Positions 14,012-20,078 of a stretch of DNA of 39,577 bases are shown here, one piece after another. The notes beneath the pieces were generated by a model. It did not search any database, had not been told where the DNA came from, and worked only from the letters and a program-made list of their open reading frames with translations. The stretch's first letter is position 1; every line of letters begins with the position of its first letter. This DNA comes from a virus, in the IMG/VR virus record IMGVR_UViG_3300008114_000203, positions 1-39,577 of that record. One strand, given 5' to 3'. The translations under genes were made by a program, and so were the position numbers.

Positions 14012-14098
14012 ATGCGTAGAGTAAAAGTGATCCGCCCGAAGAAGCCTTCTTATCCCGCTAAACCCAAGAAGTACAAACCTTCACCGAGTTACACATAA
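14012..14098 (+). CDS. 28-residue basic Pro/Lys-rich peptide
   Basis: MRRVKVIRPKKPSYPAKPKK and eight more residues: 28 aa, about one third Lys/Arg, repeated KP/PxKP units. AAAGGAG 7 nt before the ATG and an intrinsic terminator directly after the stop argue strongly for expression despite the size. It could bind nucleic acid or a host protein; no family recognised. Confidence 0.65.
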   Translation: MRRVKVIRPKKPSYPAKPKKYKPSPSYT

Positions 14099-14101
14099 AG
14101 A

Positions 14102-14131
14102 AAAACCCCACCGTGATTGGTGGGGTTTTTT
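14102..14131. terminator. Bidirectional intrinsic terminator
   Basis: AAAACCCCACC (14102-14112), loop GTGATT, GGTGGGGTTTT (14119-14129) with T-tracts on both strands. It lies between the convergent 28-aa gene and the minus-strand gene ending at 14133. Confidence 0.88.
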
Positions 14132-14132
14132 G

Positions 14133-14324
14133 TTACGGCAGCGGATCGAGTGGTTCTAGGTGTGGATCGTAGTAGATCTCCGAGGAGAGCATCAGGTTTT
14201 GTTTCAGATTCCAAACCTGGACTTCAATCCGATCACTGGTCGGATCATCTTTGACCAGAACACTGATACCACCCATTGTGACGGCAACCAAACCTTTTAC
14301 TTGAATCAGATCAACCTTTTTCAT
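14133..14324 (-). CDS. Small hypothetical protein
   Basis: 63 aa, MKKVDLIQVKGLVAVTMGG onward, strand-rich. AAGGATGAATT before the ATG includes the ribosome binding site and the 3' end of the upstream gene. ATGA overlap with that gene. Unknown function. Confidence 0.75.
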   Translation of the reverse strand: MKKVDLIQVKGLVAVTMGGISVLVKDDPTSDRIEVQVWNLKQNLMLSSEIYYDPHLEPLDPLP

Positions 14325-14479
14325 AATTCATCCTTCGGAAAGGCGCATAAGATCACGCCGTTTGGATACATATCCTGAGCCTGTTCACGAGCGTGTTCAG
14401 GATCATCAGCCCAACAGTCAAAGACTAGGGTGAAGTCATCATCCCGATCTTCTTTCAGAGTCACGCGATATTCTTTCAT
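14321..14479 (-). CDS. Small hypothetical protein
   Basis: 52 aa, starting MKEYRVTLKEDRDDDFTLVF, then DCWADDPEHAREQAQDMYP: two strands and a helix, a layout common in small phage beta-alpha proteins. GGGAGTGGTG precedes ATG 14479. It starts on the last base of the upstream stop (TGATG) and overlaps the next gene by 4 nt. Confidence 0.75.
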   Translation of the reverse strand: MKEYRVTLKEDRDDDFTLVFDCWADDPEHAREQAQDMYPNGVILCAFPKDEL

Positions 14480-14766
14480 CACCACTCCCTTACCAGTCGC
14501 CCAGTAACCATGTCGGGGTCAACCCACTTCTTGTTGGCATCGCGGTACGACACACAATTGTACTTCACACGCCACGGTTCGGGTTCGCAATCTTCATCAG
14601 GATTGTTACGGCACATGGAGATTTGCAGAACCTCTGCGTGTTTGCTTTCGTTCCAGTGTTGATCGAGATACGCTTGGGTATCTTCGATGTTGGTGAACTG
14701 CTTGAGCAACACCTTGTTGTTCACACAGGGACGGTAATCTTCCATCACTCTTACTTGGTCTACCAT
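14479..14766 (-). CDS. Hypothetical protein, first gene of a three-gene minus operon
   Basis: 95 aa, MVDQVRVMEDYRPCVNNKV onward, with CRNNPDEDCEPEPW and later WRVKYNCVSYRD: four cysteines, possibly metal-binding. GGGAG 7 nt upstream supports ATG 14766 over a longer frame from 14862 that would enter the opposing promoter region. Unknown function. Confidence 0.75.
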   Translation of the reverse strand: MVDQVRVMEDYRPCVNNKVLLKQFTNIEDTQAYLDQHWNESKHAEVLQISMCRNNPDEDCEPEPWRVKYNCVSYRDANKKWVDPDMVTGRLVREW

Positions 14767-14836
14767 ATCGCACTCCCATTTGATTGATGTAATGCTATGA
14801 TAACATAGTGACCTGAACCAAGCCTGAATGGGCGGG

Positions 14837-14865
14837 TTGACAATGTTATGATAATGATTCATACT
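14837..14865 (+). promoter_or_regulatory. sigma70 promoter
   Basis: TTGACA (14837-14842), 17 bp, CATACT (14860-14865), with GGGCGGG just upstream. It drives the five-gene block from 14891, whose first gene has the ACGGGAGAACGTT ribosome binding site. Confidence 0.75.
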
Positions 14866-14890
14866 GGTTCCACATCAACGGGAGAACGTT

Positions 14891-15175
14891 ATGGAATACA
14901 AGAAAATCCAGTACCGCACATTCAACAAGCTGTTCACCATCACACCAAACCACTTCCAGTCCAAAGAAGGCTATGAGCCTGTCGAGATGTTTGAAACCTA
15001 TGGCGAAGAAGTGGACTATGCTTGGGAAATGAGCAAGCAGAATCGCTGCTGGACTATTCTCGATTGTGATGGTAAGCTGTATCTGAATGCGGGTTATCAC
15101 TATGTGAATCGTCTGGGATACATCATCACCGACCAACCCTTTGACAAAGACTACGAACTAAGGTGGGACACATGA
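14891..15175 (+). CDS. Hypothetical early protein
   Basis: 94 aa, MEYKKIQYRTFNKLFTITPN onward; a Tyr/Trp-rich alpha/beta protein with a final strand set (LYLNAGYHYVNRLGYIIT). Standard region ribosome binding site. Unknown family. Confidence 0.8.
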   Translation: MEYKKIQYRTFNKLFTITPNHFQSKEGYEPVEMFETYGEEVDYAWEMSKQNRCWTILDCDGKLYLNAGYHYVNRLGYIITDQPFDKDYELRWDT

Positions 15176-15360
15176 GCAAGTATTTCGTGATTGAAGATGA
15201 TACTGGTGCATTACACGTTGTACCGCTGGCTGAATTGGAAATGGATATGCTACCCTGTATTCGCTTCCAACAAGATGGTGATAATGCTCTTGAAGTGTGT
15301 GAACATTGGGCATCATTGAACAGGAAGCGTCATCCCTACGAAAGTCATCTTTTAGATTAG
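15172..15360 (+). CDS. Small hypothetical protein
   Basis: 62 aa, MSKYFVIEDDTGALHVVPLA then an acidic helix and ASLNRKRHPYESHLLD. ATGA overlap with the upstream gene; AAGGTGGG upstream. Unknown. Confidence 0.75.
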   Translation: MSKYFVIEDDTGALHVVPLAELEMDMLPCIRFQQDGDNALEVCEHWASLNRKRHPYESHLLD

Positions 15361-15371
15361 GAGAAAGAATA

Positions 15372-15530
15372 ATGTCGTACCCGAAACTGAAATCCAAAGA
15401 CGAAGAAGGTGTGGTAGTATTCCCGAAAGAATTCGATCAAATGGACGGTCTGTGGAAAAAAGACCTGTTGCGTGATTGGATTTATGCGCTTCAAGAAAAG
15501 TACGATAACACAAGCATTTGGGAAGACTGA
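15372..15530 (+). CDS. Small hypothetical protein
   Basis: 52 aa, MSYPKLKSKDEEGVVVFPKE then WKKDLLRDWIYALQEKYD. TAGGAGAAAGAATA is a strong ribosome binding site for ATG 15372. Followed by the next gene after one base. Confidence 0.75.
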   Translation: MSYPKLKSKDEEGVVVFPKEFDQMDGLWKKDLLRDWIYALQEKYDNTSIWED

Positions 15531-15531
15531 T

Positions 15532-15912
15532 ATGGAACGGTACGAAGAAGAAGGTGGTTTCGATATCAAGTACGACAAACTGACCCGTGCGCCCCATGAT
15601 GGTGGTGAGTATGTTCGTATCACGGCTGACAGTAAGGTTGAAGGAAGTGCTTCTGCGTACTTCTTCATCTACCATGACCACGACCAAGAAGACAGAATGT
15701 ATGTGTGCATCAACCACACCATCTGTTATCTGGATGATATGGAAGAAGCGTACTTTCCTGTCTGCGAGTGCTGCGGTTCAAAGGCTGTCGAGATGCGTGA
15801 GTATAACAGCTGGAATACCGAAACGGGTGGATGGGGAATTCACGACTGTGATTACTACTGTCTGCATTGTGGTAGCGATGATGGTATCGACTTTGGAGAA
15901 GACAATGGTTGA
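15532..15912 (+). CDS. Putative zinc-binding protein
   Basis: 126 aa. The C-terminal half has CECCG (near residue 78) and CLHCG (near 114), each a CxxC(G) knuckle, plus HDCDYYC between, which is a typical zinc-ribbon layout. The N-terminal half is strand-rich and acidic (GEYVRITADSKVEG). Early cytoplasmic protein of unknown target. GGAAG precedes ATG 15532; a longer in-frame start at 15472 would lie inside the upstream gene. Confidence 0.78.
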   Translation: MERYEEEGGFDIKYDKLTRAPHDGGEYVRITADSKVEGSASAYFFIYHDHDQEDRMYVCINHTICYLDDMEEAYFPVCECCGSKAVEMREYNSWNTETGGWGIHDCDYYCLHCGSDDGIDFGEDNG

Positions 15913-16093
15913 GATAAATGCGTACTGGTACGCCAGGGGATACTACGATGGTAGATCCGAGGGTGTTGAACATGGTAGCGACCTGGCACCCCGTGCTAGG
16001 TCTGCCTACGAGCAGGGATATCAAGCAGGGGTGTCAGACCATTGTGTACTGGATATGAACGATGGTGTTGACAAACAGAAAGAAACGGTTTAA
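15905..16093 (+). CDS. Small hypothetical phage protein
   Basis: 62 aa. NAYWYARGYYDGRSEG (residues 5-20) and AYEQGYQAGVSDHC (35-48) form two copies of a Y-x-x-G-(Y/x)-x-x-G pattern known from small phage proteins. GGAGAAGACA upstream. Its last codons overlap the next promoter (16068). Unknown function. Confidence 0.78.
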   Translation: MVEINAYWYARGYYDGRSEGVEHGSDLAPRARSAYEQGYQAGVSDHCVLDMNDGVDKQKETV

Positions 16094-16096
16094 TAT
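16068..16096 (+). promoter_or_regulatory. sigma70 promoter
   Basis: TTGACA (16068-16073), 17 bp, TAATAT (16091-16096). The -10 and flank (TTTAATATnGnnTCAC) recur at 16632 and 17239, so three successive genes share nearly the same promoter. Confidence 0.8.
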
Positions 16097-16126
16097 CGTA
16101 TCACATTCACAACGGGAGTAAGTGCT

Positions 16127-16588
16127 ATGGGTTATTATGTTCGCGGTGACAGCTACAACTTCAAGCTGGAAGCTGGTCAAGAAGATGCGATTCGTGCAGC
16201 TATTCGTGAGTTGAACACGCACGATGAACTGAAGAACGGTGGTCAATCAAAAGCTGGTGTGACTGTGGAAAAATGGTTCAGCTGGATGAACGACTTCCCT
16301 TATGACAAGGATTTCACCACGGTTGAACTGCTTGAGCGTATCGGGTTCGATGATGTTGATACCGATGAAGAAGGCAACATCATTCACCTGTTCTATGACG
16401 GCAAGACTGGTCAGGAAAACCTGTTCCTTGCAACGCTTGCACCGTTCATCGAAGATGGTAGCATCATCGAATGGAAAGGTGAAGAAGATGAACGCTGGCG
16501 CTGGGTGTTCGAGGGTGGTGAGATGTTCCACGAGGAAGAGGACAGCGAACCGCATTATACTCGAACTGGTGTGGTAAAAGCATTCTGA
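16127..16588 (+). CDS. Hypothetical early phage protein
   Basis: 153 aa, MGYYVRGDSYNFKLEAGQED onward; acidic, with VEKWFSWMNDFPYDKDF near residue 45 and a final strand pair (ERWRWVFEGGEMFHEEED). Similar proteins occur in other phages' early regions without function. Monocistronic: own promoter upstream and terminator immediately downstream. Confidence 0.83.
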   Translation: MGYYVRGDSYNFKLEAGQEDAIRAAIRELNTHDELKNGGQSKAGVTVEKWFSWMNDFPYDKDFTTVELLERIGFDDVDTDEEGNIIHLFYDGKTGQENLFLATLAPFIEDGSIIEWKGEEDERWRWVFEGGEMFHEEEDSEPHYTRTGVVKAF

Positions 16589-16598
16589 ACGATTCGTG

Positions 16599-16637
16599 AA
16601 AGCCCCACTTGACTGTGGGGCTTTTTCGTTTTAATAT
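16599..16637 (+). promoter_or_regulatory. Fused terminator/promoter, copy 1
   Basis: Stem AAAGCCCCAC (16599-16608) and GTGGGGCTTT (16615-16624) with T-tract terminates the 16127 gene. The six-base loop is TTGACT (16609-16614), which is the -35 of the next promoter; 17 bp later comes TAATAT (16632-16637). So the 3' arm and T-tract are the promoter spacer. Confidence 0.85.
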
Positions 16638-16665
16638 GGTTTCACATTCACAAAGGGAGTAGATT

Positions 16666-17199
16666 ATGCCTAACTGGTGCAACAACATTGTCACCCTGAC
16701 ACACGAAGACCCTGCTCAGATCAAACGAGTGGTGGATTCGCTTCAGGTCGGTCTGTTCAACGAGTTCATTCCGATGCCCGACCAGCTCCGCAATACGGAA
16801 ATGTCCACCGCCACGCCTGAAGAAGTGTACGAAAAGAATGTCCAGGATTGTGGTTATCCGAGCTGGTATGAGTTTGCGATTGCCGAATGGGATACCAAGT
16901 GGGATGCCTGTACGCCTGAAATCTTGGCTCAGACCGACACTTCCATCAAGCTGGTTTTCGACACCGCATGGTCGCCACCGATTGCAGTATTCGACAAGCT
17001 CCATGAACTTGGCTTCGATGTTGAAGCATACTACCACGAAGGTGGTATGGCATACTACGGTGAATACATTGATGGTACTGATAATGGTGGGCAGTATGAT
17101 GGTACTTCACGCAAGGCATTGCGTGACACCTGTCCTGAGCATATCATCGAAATGTTCACGCTCGAAGACTGGTATGATGAGGAAGACGAAGCTGAATGA
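16666..17199 (+). CDS. DUF1281/YubB-type ferredoxin-like domain protein
   Basis: 177 aa. The opening MPNWCNNIVTLTHEDP, the central EWDTKWDA near residue 83, LVFDTAWSPPIAVFDKL near 102-118, and the end with EAYYHEGGMAYYGEY are hallmarks of the DUF1281 (YubB ferredoxin-like) family found in phages and plasmids. No enzymatic role is established. Monocistronic between two fused terminator/promoter elements; ribosome binding site AGGGAG. Confidence 0.9.
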   Translation: MPNWCNNIVTLTHEDPAQIKRVVDSLQVGLFNEFIPMPDQLRNTEMSTATPEEVYEKNVQDCGYPSWYEFAIAEWDTKWDACTPEILAQTDTSIKLVFDTAWSPPIAVFDKLHELGFDVEAYYHEGGMAYYGEYIDGTDNGGQYDGTSRKALRDTCPEHIIEMFTLEDWYDEEDEAE

Positions 17200-17205
17200 T
17201 TCATT

Positions 17206-17244
17206 AAACCCCCACTTGACGGTGGGGGTTTTTTGTTTTAATAT
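17206..17244 (+). promoter_or_regulatory. Fused terminator/promoter, copy 2
   Basis: Stem AAACCCCCAC (17206-17215) and GTGGGGGTTT (17222-17231) plus T-tract. The six-base loop is TTGACG (17216-17221), the -35 of the next promoter; TAATAT follows at 17239-17244 after 17 bp. Same design as at 16599 with different stem bases. Confidence 0.85.
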
Positions 17245-17268
17245 GGTTTCACCAACTGGGAGAACAGT

Positions 17269-17442
17269 ATGAAATTGCTTATTGAACGCACCTTGTATTC
17301 GGTCATTGAGGTTGATATCAAAGACGAGTCGGAAATAAATGCTATCATAGCATCTGCTGAGCGTGGTGAATATGATGAAGCGTTTGATGAAATGGGTAGT
17401 AATGAAAATAGCGGTTATTCCCTTGTGGAGATTATCGAATGA
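17269..17442 (+). CDS. Small acidic protein
   Basis: 57 aa, MKLLIERTLYSVIEVDIKDE then an acidic helix (EYDEAFDEMGSNEN). ACTGGGAGAACAGT ribosome binding site. ATGA overlap with the next gene. Unknown function; a beta-alpha small domain like several neighbours. Confidence 0.75.
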   Translation: MKLLIERTLYSVIEVDIKDESEINAIIASAERGEYDEAFDEMGSNENSGYSLVEIIE

Positions 17443-17780
17443 ACAAGGAAACTGAAAAGCTGCGGTCCACCATTGCTTTCATTGCCATTGGTTGCTTTCG
17501 GTATATGCAAGAGGCTATGAGAAACAACCCAAAAAATTACGAGTTTTTGATCGACACCTATAGTGGTCAAACTGGTGTTGTTGACATGGTTACTCAATAC
17601 TGCTACCTTATCGAGAAGGCATGGGAACGTAAAGAGAACAAAGACATTGACTATGTTTGGGAGTATGATGTTTGTGAGGAGTTTGGATATTTTGCGACAG
17701 GTAAACTTGCCGATGATATCCAACTGAATGTTGTTGCGATGATTGATAGTATTATTGATGAACTGGAGAATATCAAATGA
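17439..17780 (+). CDS. Hypothetical helical protein
   Basis: 113 aa, MNKETEKLRSTIAFIAIGCF onward; almost all helix, mildly amphipathic, three cysteines (residues 19, 55, 79). ATGA overlaps at both ends. Unknown family. Confidence 0.78.
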   Translation: MNKETEKLRSTIAFIAIGCFRYMQEAMRNNPKNYEFLIDTYSGQTGVVDMVTQYCYLIEKAWERKENKDIDYVWEYDVCEEFGYFATGKLADDIQLNVVAMIDSIIDELENIK

Positions 17781-18040
17781 ATACTGATGAAATGTTTAAG
17801 CGTTGGAACACCCAGGCTCGTGATGTTTTGGTCGGACGCACCATCACCAAGGTCATGTACATGAATGACAAGTGGGCGAAAGACCTGGGCTTCGATGAAT
17901 ACATGGGTCGCCCGTTGATGTTGCAACTGGACAACGGAACCATCATTATCCCCATGAGTGATGATGAAGGCAACGATGGTGGTGCTGTTCAGTATCTCAC
18001 CAAAGAAGGTGGGTTCGATGTTCTACCACTGCTGCGGTGA
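17777..18040 (+). CDS. Hypothetical phage protein
   Basis: 87 aa. LVGRTITKVMYM, GRPLMLQLDNGTIIIPMSDDEGNDGG: the pattern (LxLDNGxxI-xPxxDxExNxxG) is common to a family of small phage proteins of unknown function. Last gene of this three-gene unit. Confidence 0.82.
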   Translation: MNTDEMFKRWNTQARDVLVGRTITKVMYMNDKWAKDLGFDEYMGRPLMLQLDNGTIIIPMSDDEGNDGGAVQYLTKEGGFDVLPLLR

Positions 18041-18060
18041 ACCGAAGCTGAACGATCCTG

Positions 18061-18098
18061 GTATACCCCATTGACACACAGAAACTGTGGGGTATACT
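18061..18098 (+). promoter_or_regulatory. sigma70 promoter embedded in a 10-bp inverted repeat
   Basis: TTGACA (18071-18076), 16 bp, TATACT (18093-18098). GTATACCCCA (18061-18070) and TGGGGTATAC (18088-18097) are perfect inverted arms. The right arm contains the -10 and the -35 is at the start of the loop. There is no T-tract, so an operator is as likely as a terminator. Confidence 0.8.
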
Positions 18099-18142
18099 GT
18101 CAATAAGTGGGGCGCGGTGTCCCACCAAACGGGAGCAAAACA

Positions 18143-18418
18143 ATGTCTACTTATGGTAAAGTTATCGAACTGCTTGATTCCGATGATTTGACTGCCCAAC
18201 AACTTCATAGCATCGCTCGTTATGCTGTTGACGTAAGTCGCCGTACTGGTCGAGTCAATGTCAGTCAAATCGGTGTCGGTTCTGATGTTCAGTTCACCAA
18301 TCCGAAAACGGGTTCGACCTACAAGGGTCGGTTGATTAAAATCAATCGCACCAAAGCCCAGGTCAAGGTTGATGGAACGGTTTGGAATGTTCCGTTCTCA
18401 TTCTTGAAAGTTGCGTAA
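18143..18418 (+). CDS. Small basic protein with SH3/KOW-like end
   Basis: 91 aa, MSTYGKVIELLDSDDLTAQQ (helical) followed by VGSDVQFTNPKTGSTYKGRLIKINRTKAQVKV-type strands that look like a small beta-barrel binding nucleic acid. The barrel idea is inference from strand pattern. ACGGGAGCAAAACA precedes ATG 18143. Confidence 0.8.
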   Translation: MSTYGKVIELLDSDDLTAQQLHSIARYAVDVSRRTGRVNVSQIGVGSDVQFTNPKTGSTYKGRLIKINRTKAQVKVDGTVWNVPFSFLKVA

Positions 18419-18460
18419 TCATCTGATACAATGTTCATAGGTGGGGCATACCGCCCCACC
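18404..18460 (+). promoter_or_regulatory. sigma70 promoter with hairpin at the predicted mRNA 5' end
   Basis: TTGAAA (18404-18409), 17 bp, TACAAT (18427-18432). The expected start (about 18439) coincides with GGTGGGGC-ATACC-GCCCCACC (18440-18460), an 8-bp perfect hairpin that would cap the transcript 20 nt ahead of ATG 18480. Confidence 0.75.
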
Positions 18461-18479
18461 ACTTTTGGGAGAAAGTGTT

Positions 18480-18950
18480 ATGGGTCTTGATATGTATCTT
18501 TATGCGAAGCGTTATGTTTCGCAGTATTCCAGTCCTGAACTCGCTGCTGAGATTCACAAGTTGCTGGAATTTCCAATCACAGCACAAGGCGGTACAACGG
18601 TTCAAGTCACTTGCGCCTACTGGCGTAAGTCCAATCAAATCCACAATTGGTTCGTGGATAATGTTCAAGCTGGTGAAGACGATTGCAAGCCGTATTATGT
18701 TGGTCGTAAACAGCTGGTCGAACTGCGCACCCTTTGCGCCACGGTGCTGGAAGATGTTGCTGGTCTGACTGACAAAGATGAAATCGCCACCTACTGCGAT
18801 GAAAATCTGCCAACACAAGCTGGTTTTTTCTTCGGTAGTTATGAGTATGATGAATACTATTTCGATGATTTGAAAAGTACCATCAGGCAGATTGATTCTG
18901 TTTTGACGCTTTCCGATGAATATGATTTCGAGTACCAAGCAAGCTGGTAA
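18480..18950 (+). CDS. Conserved phage protein of the 'MGLDMYL / YWRKxNxIH' family
   Basis: 156 aa. MGLDMYLYAKRYVS at the start, CAYWRKSNQIHNWFVDNVQAG near residues 45-65, DDCKPYYVGRKQLVEL, and PTQAGFFFGSYEYDEYYFDD near 115-134 are the fixed points of a family widespread in phages and some bacteria. Some database entries label it phosphoglycerate kinase without basis; I would leave it as unknown. Own promoter and own terminator. Confidence 0.9.
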   Translation: MGLDMYLYAKRYVSQYSSPELAAEIHKLLEFPITAQGGTTVQVTCAYWRKSNQIHNWFVDNVQAGEDDCKPYYVGRKQLVELRTLCATVLEDVAGLTDKDEIATYCDENLPTQAGFFFGSYEYDEYYFDDLKSTIRQIDSVLTLSDEYDFEYQASW

Positions 18951-18962
18951 AAGGTCTCTCCC

Positions 18963-18997
18963 ACCCCTGCTGGTCTGCATGACAGCAGGGGTTTTTT
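18963..18997 (+). terminator. Intrinsic terminator
   Basis: ACCCCTGCTG (18963-18972) and CAGCAGGGGT (18983-18992), 10-nt loop, followed by six Ts. Ends the 18480 transcript. Confidence 0.9.
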
Positions 18998-19004
18998 ATT
19001 CAGG

Positions 19005-19030
19005 TTGAGTTAAGATCGGTTTGGTATAAT
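19005..19030 (+). promoter_or_regulatory. Extended -10 sigma70 promoter
   Basis: TGG-TATAAT (19022-19030) is an extended -10 with perfect hexamer. The only -35-like element, TTGAGT (19005-19010), is 14 bp away, shorter than usual. Confidence 0.65.
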
Positions 19031-19055
19031 GTATTCACAACAACGGGAGCACACT

Positions 19056-19358
19056 ATGTACGATGATGATGATTATGTTGACTTCGATGAATATAAGAAC
19101 ATGCAAGCTGCGATCAACACTGGCTATTGCTGGAGCATGGAAGGTTCTGTAGGTCGTGCCATGATGGGTGCGATTGAAGCTGGATACTGTATGCTGGGCA
19201 AAGAACGCGCCCGTGACTACTACGGCAACACCATCCCCAGCCGTAAAGATGTGAAAGCTGGCACGAAGGGTAGCTATCAGTTTGTCAAAGACCGCATGGG
19301 CAAGTCCTGGGCAGACCGTCTGAACCGCATGAAGGAAACCACACCCAGGCTGTACTGA
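19056..19358 (+). CDS. Hypothetical early protein
   Basis: 100 aa, MYDDDDYVDFDEYKNMQAAI onward. Acidic start, then a repeated-looking NTGYCWSMEGSVGRAMMGAI and EAGYCMLGKERARDYYG with two GYC motifs 27 residues apart, and a basic end. The name of any family escapes me. ACGGGAGCACACT ribosome binding site; monocistronic. Confidence 0.8.
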   Translation: MYDDDDYVDFDEYKNMQAAINTGYCWSMEGSVGRAMMGAIEAGYCMLGKERARDYYGNTIPSRKDVKAGTKGSYQFVKDRMGKSWADRLNRMKETTPRLY

Positions 19359-19365
19359 TCCTGAA

Positions 19366-19401
19366 CGGGGTGGTTGACACCCCGATTCATTGTGATATGA
19401 T
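19366..19401 (+). promoter_or_regulatory. sigma70 promoter with -35 inside an inverted repeat
   Basis: TTGACA (19374-19379), 16 bp, TATGAT (19396-19401). CGGGGTG (19366-19372) and CACCCCG (19378-19384) pair around a five-base loop GTTGA, so the -35 spans loop and arm. Confidence 0.8.
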
Positions 19402-19426
19402 GTAGGTTCAACAACGGGAGAACGTT

Positions 19427-19666
19427 ATGGACTACAAAGGTTATGATATTACTTTCTTGGCTAATATCCAAGAGCGTCAAGAGATTGACGAGAAGGGCAA
19501 CGCCATAGATTTTCGTGATTCGTGGTGTGTCGGTGATGGTGTCTATCAGGCTCATAGAAATGAGTTGGTTATCACCCGTAGTACCTTCGATGAAATCAAA
19601 GCAGAAGTTGACCGTTGGGTTAACTTCCAAGGTGTCCAAATCACATTAGGAGAACGTAATGAGTAA
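19427..19666 (+). CDS. Small hypothetical protein
   Basis: 79 aa, MDYKGYDITFLANIQERQEI then DSWCVGDGVYQAHRNELVIT and a helix. The layout (YKGY-DI at the start, strand pair, W-C-V, then a helix) resembles the 63-aa protein at 19886. ACGGGAGAACGTT ribosome binding site. Confidence 0.78.
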   Translation: MDYKGYDITFLANIQERQEIDEKGNAIDFRDSWCVGDGVYQAHRNELVITRSTFDEIKAEVDRWVNFQGVQITLGERNE

Positions 19667-19790
19667 AGATATCGTCAATACCCTGAAAGAGCGTGGATAC
19701 CCTGTCATTCAGGCAATCATCATGGACAATATGTGGTATGTGCTGTGGTCAAGACCTAGAGAAGGGAATCTATATCATGGTCGAAGCTGA
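19659..19790 (+). CDS. Small protein overlapping a zinc-finger-like frame
   Basis: 43 aa, MSKDIVNTLKERGYPVIQAI, then IMDNMWYVLWSRP. TAGGAGAACGTA is a strong ribosome binding site for ATG 19659. From 19693 on, another frame encodes a cysteine-rich protein; the two may be one gene broken or joined by a frameshift. Confidence 0.55.
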   Translation: MSKDIVNTLKERGYPVIQAIIMDNMWYVLWSRPREGNLYHGRS

Positions 19791-19884
19791 ACCGTTGTAT
19801 TACTGCGACACCCTGTGCTTGCGCAAAGACAAGATGGGTGTGTATAATAACAAGAAAGTCTACTTCACCTTAGCGGGGTATTGA
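19693..19884 (+). CDS. Putative zinc-ribbon protein, start uncertain
   Basis: Up to 63 aa. CGMCCGQDLEKGIYIM and LYYCDTLCLRKD give C-x2-C-(C) and C-x3-C pairs about 24 residues apart, like a zinc ribbon. There is no ATG before the first cysteine pair; a GTG at 19693 follows GAAAGAG. The frame differs from the well-initiated ORF at 19659, with which it overlaps by 98 nt. Either an overlapping gene with a GTG start or a frameshifted continuation. Confidence 0.5.
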   Translation: MDTLSFRQSSWTICGMCCGQDLEKGIYIMVEAEPLYYCDTLCLRKDKMGVYNNKKVYFTLAGY

Positions 19885-19885
19885 T

Positions 19886-20077
19886 ATGAAACAGCGATAT
19901 AAAGCACAGAAGATTGGTGGTTATCTGAACGAAGAAACGCTTGAGTATGATGCAGACCGTTGGTGCGTTATGGACGGTACTTATATCATATCCGAGTGTG
20001 ATGTTCAAGCCGATGCCCGTAAGATTGTATCGGCATTGAATATGGTTGATAATATCGTCAGCAAATGGGAGAAATAA
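19886..20077 (+). CDS. Small hypothetical protein
   Basis: 63 aa, MKQRYKAQKIGGYLNEETLE then DADRWCVMDGTYIISECDVQ and a C-terminal helix with VSALN. Two beta strands and a helix; a similar layout to the 19427 protein. GCGGGG upstream. Unknown. Confidence 0.75.
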   Translation: MKQRYKAQKIGGYLNEETLEYDADRWCVMDGTYIISECDVQADARKIVSALNMVDNIVSKWEK

Positions 20078-20078
20078 C

